Position numbers and translations under genes: made by a program
Shown: positions 57,126 through 64,000 of the stretch, one piece after another
How positions within the stretch are numbered: the stretch's first letter is position 1
Layout: the number at the start of each line of letters is the position of its first letter
Notes under the pieces: model-generated
The model's database searches: none
What the model was told of the DNA's origin: nothing
What the model saw: only the letters and a program-made list of their open reading frames with translations
Assembly (NCBI GenBank): GCA_002914805.1
Contig: JXTB01000598.1
Coordinates: 18,227-82,226 of the forward strand
Origin: Parasponia andersonii
Taxonomy: Eukaryota > Streptophyta > Magnoliopsida > Rosales > Cannabaceae
Direction of reading: 5' to 3'
Length of the DNA: 64,000 bases

Positions 57126-59500
57126 TAATTTAAAATAATTGAAGGTCATCAGTTAAGTCCTATTTTTAAAATATATATACATATATATCAATGGCAGCAT
57201 ATAGAGACATTATTATATACAATAAAGTGGGGGAGGAAAACGTCGTAGAATGAATAGTGATATATCTCTAAAATTAAGGGAAAAAAACGTTGTAGAATAA
57301 ACAGGGACCCTTTTATTAGTTTTCCTATTTTGCCCTTTTATATTTGCTCTACTAGAGGGATTGGACGAGGGCTTTTTGGTAAATTGGGTGATTTGACGAT
57401 GATGTCCTTTTATCATGGTCTTGATACAAGTTTTGTCATTTTGATGGCCTTTGGGTCTTTGGATTCTAGTTCGCTTTTACTCCTTGGTCTTCCCAATTTG
57501 ATATTTTCTTCTTATGTTTTTTAGCCGTCGAAATCCATGCAATATCAAAGAAGATTGTAGAGATAATCTGTTATTTTTTTTAATCATTTTTGTTTGATAT
57601 TTTTGCTAATCTGTTTCAGATTTTTTATAGTTGAAAACTATGACTGGTATTTTCTTACTTCAGATGATTTGTATCTTTTTGTTTATGGTTTAACACTAGA
57701 TATTTAATATTTGACGGGTACTACGTTATTATTACGGATTGTGGAAATAGTTTGTCATTTTTTTTAATTATTTTTTTGTGTGATATTTGTGCTATCTATT
57801 TGATATTTTTTAGCTGATAATTATGACTCTTATTTTTGCATCAGATGATCTGTACATTAGCATTTATAGTCTGAAACCAGCTATTTAACATTTCACTAGT
57901 ATTTTCTTATTATTCAAACTAGAAAGAAAAAAAAAAGAACCAAAAAAATTGACAATAGAGTAAAAAAAAAATAAGAAAAAAAAATTTTCGTCTGCAATAA
58001 GTTTCTCATTTTTTTTATTTAAATGCATATATTTATTGTGGGTATTGGTTCCCTAGATTGCCATGTATCCAACCTATTTTTTTTTAAGTACTTCTGATGT
58101 TTTCTTTACTGTGGTTTTGTTATATATATTGAAGTTACTTACTGTATTCTATACCTAGCACCTGTCTTTACCTCGCTTCTCTTTCAAAACTTCCTGAGTT
58201 TGTTTCTTTGTTTTTTGACTGTATTCACTTTACTTTTATTCCTTATCTTACTGCTCATATAATTTGTACTTCTCTGAACTGAGTTTGAAGGACTTTTACT
58301 TGGGACTATTTCAGGTACTATGAATATTAATTATTCTTATTTGATGTATATTTTCCCAGTTTGTCTTTCTTTTAGTTGTAGTTATATTTTTACTCTGTTT
58401 TTAATTAAAATTTACTCTATCTTTCATTTGTGTATTATTAGTATATTTATTTCTTTGTTGTTGCACTAAATATTATACATTGTTAAAGCATCACTTTAAA
58501 TTGGATTTGAATTTAATTTAATATTATTGTGTTACTGATTAGTATGTACAATCTTACTATTTATATTTCTCCTTCTGTCATGGGTTTTGAATTTAATTAG
58601 CTTTTGTTGCTCTATTTGTTCTTTGATTATATAAATAACAGTAGCTTTGATCCATTTTCCTTCTATCTTTTTCTTCTTTTCTTTCTTTGCACTTTTTTTT
58701 ATTCTAATCATATGCTTCTGGGACTTACATTATGATATGAAATGACCCATAAAATTATGTGTGAGTCTGACCTTTTAGTATTTTTGATTTAGTTCTTCAT
58801 TAGTTAGTCAAATTGTTTTTTTGGCGCTGACTCTACCTATCAAATTGATTTGGATTTCATGACTATATGTCTATTGATCACTCTTTTGTTTTAAGTGCTT
58901 ACTTCTTTGATACTTTCTTAATTATATTTTGTAATTTACAATATCTTTGGCGATGATGATTGTTAATTTTTTTTTAACATTTGGAGTAGAATGTAAACTA
59001 CCCAAAATTTGCTGTGAATATAGGCTTTCACTAATCTAAATAAATTTTTCTTTAGTATTGAAAATTGTTTTGGTTTTTTCAAACTAATTTTTTATATTCA
59101 TCAACTTATCTTTCTTTATCTAATTATTTAATTTTCTCTTTTGAAAATTCTTTGATTAGGAGGATTTTTCAAACTGTATAGATATATTATATGTGATTTT
59201 CTTAGTATTTAACTCTTTTACGATTGTAGTTCCATTTTGTATAGGAAAATTTCTAAGGATTTAAAAACAACGAGTACTTAAAATAAAATTGTGTTTTTTT
59301 TCTTTTATGTAATTCAATCCTGCATTTACTAATAGCTCCTACTTCTCAAGGTTCTCTTCTGCACCATTGGTTTTTTCCAAATTTTTTTCTTAAAATCGTT
59401 TTCCCATTTTACATTGTCTCTACTGACTTGGTAGTTTTTGAGCAACTCCACATTGCATTTCTATGATTGCATTTTTTTTATGCTTAAAAAACAGTTTCTT
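57126..59500. repeat. Long T-rich segment with ~190-bp tandem duplication
   Basis: The plus strand is strikingly T-rich and A-poor over about 2 kb from 57500. A block at about 57545-57725 is repeated, diverged, at about 57733-57910; shared anchors are TTTTTTTTAAT, GATATTTTTGCTA, GAYAAYTATGACT, CAGATGATYTGTA and TAGTCTGAAAC-like phrases. No exon was recognised. Such strand asymmetry is seen in intron-like or Helitron-internal DNA. Confidence 0.5.
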
Positions 59501-60040
59501 AGGTAGTTAGATAAACATTTGAGAATACATTATCATACTAATTTGCCATATATTGATGATTCTTTCATATATCTGTGCCAAATTTCTTGTGTATCTATAT
59601 ATTTGGTATGGTATATTTATCTCTATATATTACATATAAAATTAGCTATATTTGATAGATGCAGAATTTTTTATTTTTTACTCGGGAAAAAAAGGATGAA
59701 GACTCTATTGTGAAAGAAGAGACGAAAACAAAAAAAAAAAATTGTAATTAATTTTGTTGTAAAATCTAAATTTTATTATTATTGTGTATTTAATTCCATC
59801 GTATGTATTAATTAATTTTTTTATATATTTAGTTTGAAAGACTCTAATTTCAAGTAATTAAGATTTTATTTGATTTTACTGATTTATATATTGTGTACTT
59901 GACTCTAATATCATTATTTCCAATAATAAAATGTAAACATAAAATTAATTGAGGTAATACAAATCATTGTATTAAATATGGAGCGAAAATAAGTTTGATA
60001 TCGTATCTGAATAAAAACTTATATGTACGACTTGATTTTC
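59501..60040. other. AT-rich intergenic DNA
   Basis: Nothing recognised. Confidence 0.4.
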
Positions 60041-60198
60041 GTAACTTATATATATTGCTCCTAGAATTTAATTCTCATAAGTTTTCCTAATCAAATAAAA
60101 AAATAATTACCAAAAATAATTTATATATATTATGCCTAGAATGTAATTGTCATAAATTTTCCTAATGAAATAAAAATATAATTATCAAAAATAATTTA
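60041..60198 (+). repeat. ~79-bp tandem duplication
   Basis: Two adjacent diverged copies, each running from TTATATATATT through CCTAGAATKTAATTSTCATAA and TTTTCCTAATSAAATAAAA to CAAAAATAA. Confidence 0.75.
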
Positions 60199-60605
60199 TA
60201 TGCCGAGCTCCATCAGTAAAAGACTTCATTCCAACTAGGAAGATAATGAAATAAACAGGAATCTTACATTAAGATGATAGAAAAAATGTTAGTATTATGA
60301 ATATATTTTTAAAAAAAGTTCCAAACTGCGGCCTTGACAATTCCGATCAAAGTCACAACTTCCTTCGATCAATGATAAATTAAATATTAGATTTCAAATA
60401 TTACAATAAAAATCGAAAATTTTCAATAATGATAACTAAATCAATTATAAATAGCTTCAAGCACAAAATTCCTTACAAGTGAAAAATTAAGATATTAAAC
60501 TTTATGTATATTCACCATTAATAAATTTCATATATTTTAAAAACTTGAAGAGATATGTATAATTTAAGTCTTCTTTAGACACATGCGCGTGCACGCTCGT
60601 GCGCG

Positions 60606-60654
<49 letters not shown>

Positions 60655-61400
60655 AGATCCGAATATAGACTATATTATAATAAAAAAAAAAAAATGAGAT
60701 ATGTATCACTTTCATAAATAAAATGTAAAATTATGAATGTAAAAAAAATTCAAAACTACAATTAATAGGGGAAAATGGTGAAAAAAACGAATTTACATAT
60801 CTAATAGTAAAAAAATAAAAGAATATGATAGGAAAAAAATATAAAGATTACTTAAAGAATACATATATAAAATATTTAACTAAAAAATTAAGTAATTATA
60901 AGTAATTAAATTAATATTTTTTTTTTCAAAAAAGAAAGGATATTTGTCTTAAGGTATAGTTTTTATATGTGAAAGAATATGATAAACATAATTATTAGAA
61001 ATGATGATAAATGAAAATAATTTAAAGAATAATAAAATTAAAATAATATATGTAATATAAAAAATATATTCATATGTGAACAATATTATGGTAATAATAT
61101 TTAAAATTAATAAGGAAAAATGAAAAACATGTAAATAAAACATAGCATAACAATATTATTCCAAAAAAATGACAACCAAAAATCCTACAAACAATCTAAA
61201 CGTACCGATACAATAGAGATATTTAAAATAATTATCAAGGAGATAATAAGTACAATATAAATTAACAAATATCATCGAAACAAATAAATATTAAAAAAAA
61301 AAAAGAAAAAAAAAAAGAAGAAGAAGAAGAAAATGTCAACTGTTTTATGTTGAAAAATTAAGGATTCAATTTTACTCACTCTTATTTTGAAGAAAACAAA
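60199..61400. repeat. AT-rich DNA with GC/CA/TA microsatellite
   Basis: A compound microsatellite (alternating purine-pyrimidine: GCGCGTGCACGC..., then CA repeats, then a TA run) spans about 60584-60651. GAA repeats follow a poly-A at 61294-61334. No gene is visible. Confidence 0.6.
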
Positions 61401-63055
61401 CATTTGATTTAGTACTAATGATTTAACTTGAGTGTGTAGTGAAATGGTATTAAAGTTCTACCTCAAGTTAATCAAAGAATCAAGCTTGAAGATGAATGCA
61501 TATGGACATATTAAAATCAAACTTGAAGATGAAACATCAAGATACAAGATCGTGTCGAGATAAGGTATATTCATACTTAATCTTGTATTTGATTTAGTTC
61601 ATTGCACATAAATTCTCTTTGAATTAGCTCATACTTTTCAAAAGAATTTTTAAACTATCTTAAGCTTAAAATGGTTATTCTATCATAGAAGTTTGAAAAT
61701 AAAATATAATGATCTCTTTGAATGGGAAAATATTCTTTAAAACATGATTTCTTAAGATTAAATAAGTTGCAAATATTTTTGAAATCATGATTATTTGAAA
61801 TAGGCTAAAAGAATATTTTCTATTTACAAATAAGAATGTGTTTTAGGATGAATACTTTCTAAATTATTGTTAAATATCTTTGTGAAACTAAAACAAGTTT
61901 GCAATAGCCAAAACATTCTTTTCAAATTGATTTCTAATATTTTTAAAGTGTTTAAAACAAGTTTAGAAGTCAGTTTTTGAAAAACGCCAAAAACTGTTAA
62001 AATCTAAAAAATGTCAAAATCCTGTCAGAATCTGAAATATGACCAAAATGATTTTGGTCGATCAACAATGAAAGTTGGTCGACCACTTTTTAGATCAGTG
62101 GTCAGAAATGACCGTTTGAGCTAAACTGATGTGTCAAACTCTAATGGCTATATTTTTTATCGACCAGCGTTAATTTTAGTCGACCAAACATTTGGCAGAA
62201 AGTTAATAACGGTAATAAACAGTTAGTTTTATTAGATATCTATATATAGAGCTTCATTTGATAGCATTTAAGATAAGAGCATGAACTTAAATTGATATTC
62301 ATCTATTCTCAAAGTGTCTTAGCCTATTTTCACATCAATTACACTTTCAAATCATATTGAGCCAATCTTAGAGCATCTATAGTGCATTGTTCTCAAATCT
62401 CCTAAGCCAAAATTGTATTAATTACTTTGTGAGGAGAATTTCTGTTTGGTGTTCACTCTTATTTATTAAAAAACCATTGAGTGTGAGGTAAGGTTGGCAC
62501 CGGATTCATAAACAATCCGATTAAGGTGAGGTTGCCACCGGAGTCATAAACAACCCGTGAGTTGGTGAGATTGGCACCATTGTCTAAACAATCCGTATAG
62601 ATGAGGTTGTCACCGGAATCAAAATAATCCGAGGTTAGGCGTGATAGAACCAGAGTCAAGACTATTATAAAGGCTAGGGTGTGGCTAAGAAGAATTCACT
62701 CTGTTTATAAAAAGGTCGGTCAAGTCCATAATCTTGATCCGATAGGGGAAAGCTCAAAGCAAGTTACCGAGAGCGGGGACGTAGGTAAACTGTCGTGTTT
62801 GTCGAACCTCATAAAAACCAAGTTTGCACTTTCTCTATCGGTATACTCTTTACTTTATTGCAAGCTATTTAATTGAGTGTTTAATATTTAATGTGCTTAA
62901 TATACTTGCTATTATTGCTTTATGTTTGGCATTATTATTGATTTAGTTAAAAAGTTTTAAAATAGTGGTCTATAGTTTTGAATAGTTGAAAAGTCTGTTA
63001 AAACATTTTAAAACTCAATTCACCCCCCTCTTGGGTTGTCAATCTTTGGCTAACA
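61401..63055 (+). mobile_element. Probable LTR (copia-like) with 38-bp minisatellite
   Basis: The right end reads CAATTCACCCCCCTCTTGGG and shortly after GGCTAACA (63055), a typical end of copia LTRs of the Maximus/Angela kind as I remember them. No primer site or coding region follows, so a solo or truncated LTR is likely. At 62492-62636 four diverged ~38-bp units (GGTTGGCACCGGATTCATAA plus CAATCCG variants) are in tandem. Near 62060-62180 GGTCGACCA-type palindromic phrases recur. The left border was not found. Confidence 0.4.
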
Positions 63056-63170
63056 ATAGCTAACAATTTATATATAGGTAACATTATTATATTTCTCAAA
63101 AAATTTTAATAAAGAGATATTTACATAATAAATCTTTTTATTTTTTTCTAATAGATAAGTAATAGAATAA
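63056..63170. other. Short AT-rich spacer
   Basis: Nothing recognised. Confidence 0.3.
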
Positions 63171-64000
63171 TATCAAAAAGATTTTTACCCTCAAGGCGTC
63201 AGCGTAAACGGCTTTATCATTATCTTCTAAATGAAGACTCCGCATTTAACCAGGATGATATTGTGAATCATCAATACGATGACTGCAGTATGGTCTCGGA
63301 AAATATTTAGCGACCAAGGCGTATTCCAATATCAAGCCTTACAAGCTTTGAAAGTTATCTCTTTCATTCAACTGACCTACCAGAGTCAAATAATTGTAAC
63401 GTGTAAAGTAAACTTTCTTTATACTACTTATACATCAAATTCCTTATATATTATCTTGTTTTAAATTTTTATCCTTAATACTATATTACAGGTAATATTA
63501 ATAAATGTCACGATCTTAGGGACTGATCTTGTATTTGCATATACTGCAGTGCATCTTTTTAGTTTGACGAATCTATCAAAAGAACTTATCCACCAAAATA
63601 TAATTTATATTGTAAAGATGGAAAAATTAAACTCCTCGTGTTAAAAAATCCTGCCTTTATATTAAATCAACTACTTAATTATTACAGAGGACCCTTGAGT
63701 ACGTATTTCCGTAAAAATATTCGAACATTTAATTCTATATTTGTCTTTACATCCTTTGGAGCAAATATAGAACAACATGCACAAAATTCAAATGGTCCAT
63801 ACATTTTTAAAATCAGTGATCAAATACATCATCTAATGGGATTATTATTACCAACTAATAATAATTCTCCAAGATTAGCTCAATTATACATATATGATAC
63901 AGAAAATAAAGTTGACAATCGAATGTCAACATTTTTATTTGACAATACAACAAAAGAATTAACAAAATTAATTACTGAAAATTTAATCAGAATGCTTAAC
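63171..64000 (+). pseudogene. Helitron Rep/helicase relic, continues past the window
   Basis: Fragments of a Helitron-like Rep/helicase: RRQRKRLYHYLLNEDSAFNQ near 63192-63251, a stop-interrupted stretch, then from about 63687 an open frame with EDPLSTYFRKNIRTFNSIFV, FTSFGANIEQ, PYIFKISDQIHHLMGLLLPT and LAQLYIYDTENKVDNRMSTF. The last block matches the conserved region ahead of the helicase domain (Y-x-F-x-x-x-x-Q-I-H-H ... L-Y-x-Y-D-T-x-x-E-x-x-N-R) in plant Helitron proteins, from memory. CAG acceptor-like sites precede some blocks (63686), so introns are possible. In life the protein drives rolling-circle transposition. The 3' part lies outside the window, so intactness cannot be judged. Confidence 0.75.

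Noticed and set aside
1..64000. CRISPR arrays, bacterial operons, prophage or endogenous viral genes
   Set aside because: No regularly spaced identical repeats and no viral capsid, movement or replicase motifs; all repeats seen are eukaryotic transposon or microsatellite in nature.

Overview
The window is nuclear DNA from a flowering plant, most likely a eudicot. The evidence is plant gene families with spliced GT-AG introns, very AT-rich intergenic DNA, and many plant-type transposable elements (Ty1/copia, Ty3/gypsy including a Tat-lineage element, CACTA, LINE, SINE-like, Helitron). Only two genes are clearly intact: a full-length, 12-exon ABC transporter of the ABCC (MRP) family, ABCC8-like, on the plus strand (10855-16588), and a single-exon Dof zinc-finger transcription factor on the minus strand (23061-23723). 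They are convergent neighbours. From memory, the Arabidopsis ABCC8 and DOF3.1 loci are also close neighbours, so this looks like conserved microsynteny.

Layout. 1-1511: tail of a gypsy-type LTR. 1512-5128: AT-rich DNA with a 750-bp inverted-repeat (foldback) element and diverged repeats. 5129-10512: decayed copia element in the same orientation as the ABCC gene, ending about 340 bp before its start codon. 10855-16588: ABCC gene. 16705-17622: 918-base assembly gap. 18184-22514: two identical 2165-bp blocks joined by a single N, probably an assembly artefact. 23061-24560: Dof gene and its GA-rich leader. 26162-28330: non-autonomous CACTA element with CAT target-site duplication. 29221-29620: unexplained GC-rich island.

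The second half is a nest of insertions. 32459-40525 is a minus-strand gypsy element carrying only gag between long LTRs, and one of those LTRs is split by an 1.8-kb LTR-like insertion (38643-40447). 40527-41225 is another foldback element built of repeated modules. 41863-52886 is an 11-kb Tat-lineage gypsy element (TSD CATAT). Its pol has lost nearly all of RT and RNase H, it carries a long antisense ORF between pol and the 3' LTR, and it is itself interrupted by a solo LTR (48366-50169, TSD GCAGG) of the same family as the 38643 insertion but in opposite orientation.

The right end has a 5'-truncated LINE with a 14-bp target duplication (54766-55646), a relic of the last exon of the mitochondrial complex I subunit NDUFS7/PSST (56339-56598), a SINE-like copy, tandemly duplicated T-rich and AT-rich segments, a 38-bp minisatellite, and the start of a Helitron Rep/helicase relic that runs out of the window.

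No new defence-like or enzymatic system was found. The most informative signals are the precisely datable nested insertions, the antisense retrotransposon ORF with a possible intron, two unusual foldback elements, coding-like traces beside the insertions, and the likely assembly error. All element borders were read by eye; those without a stated target duplication are approximate.
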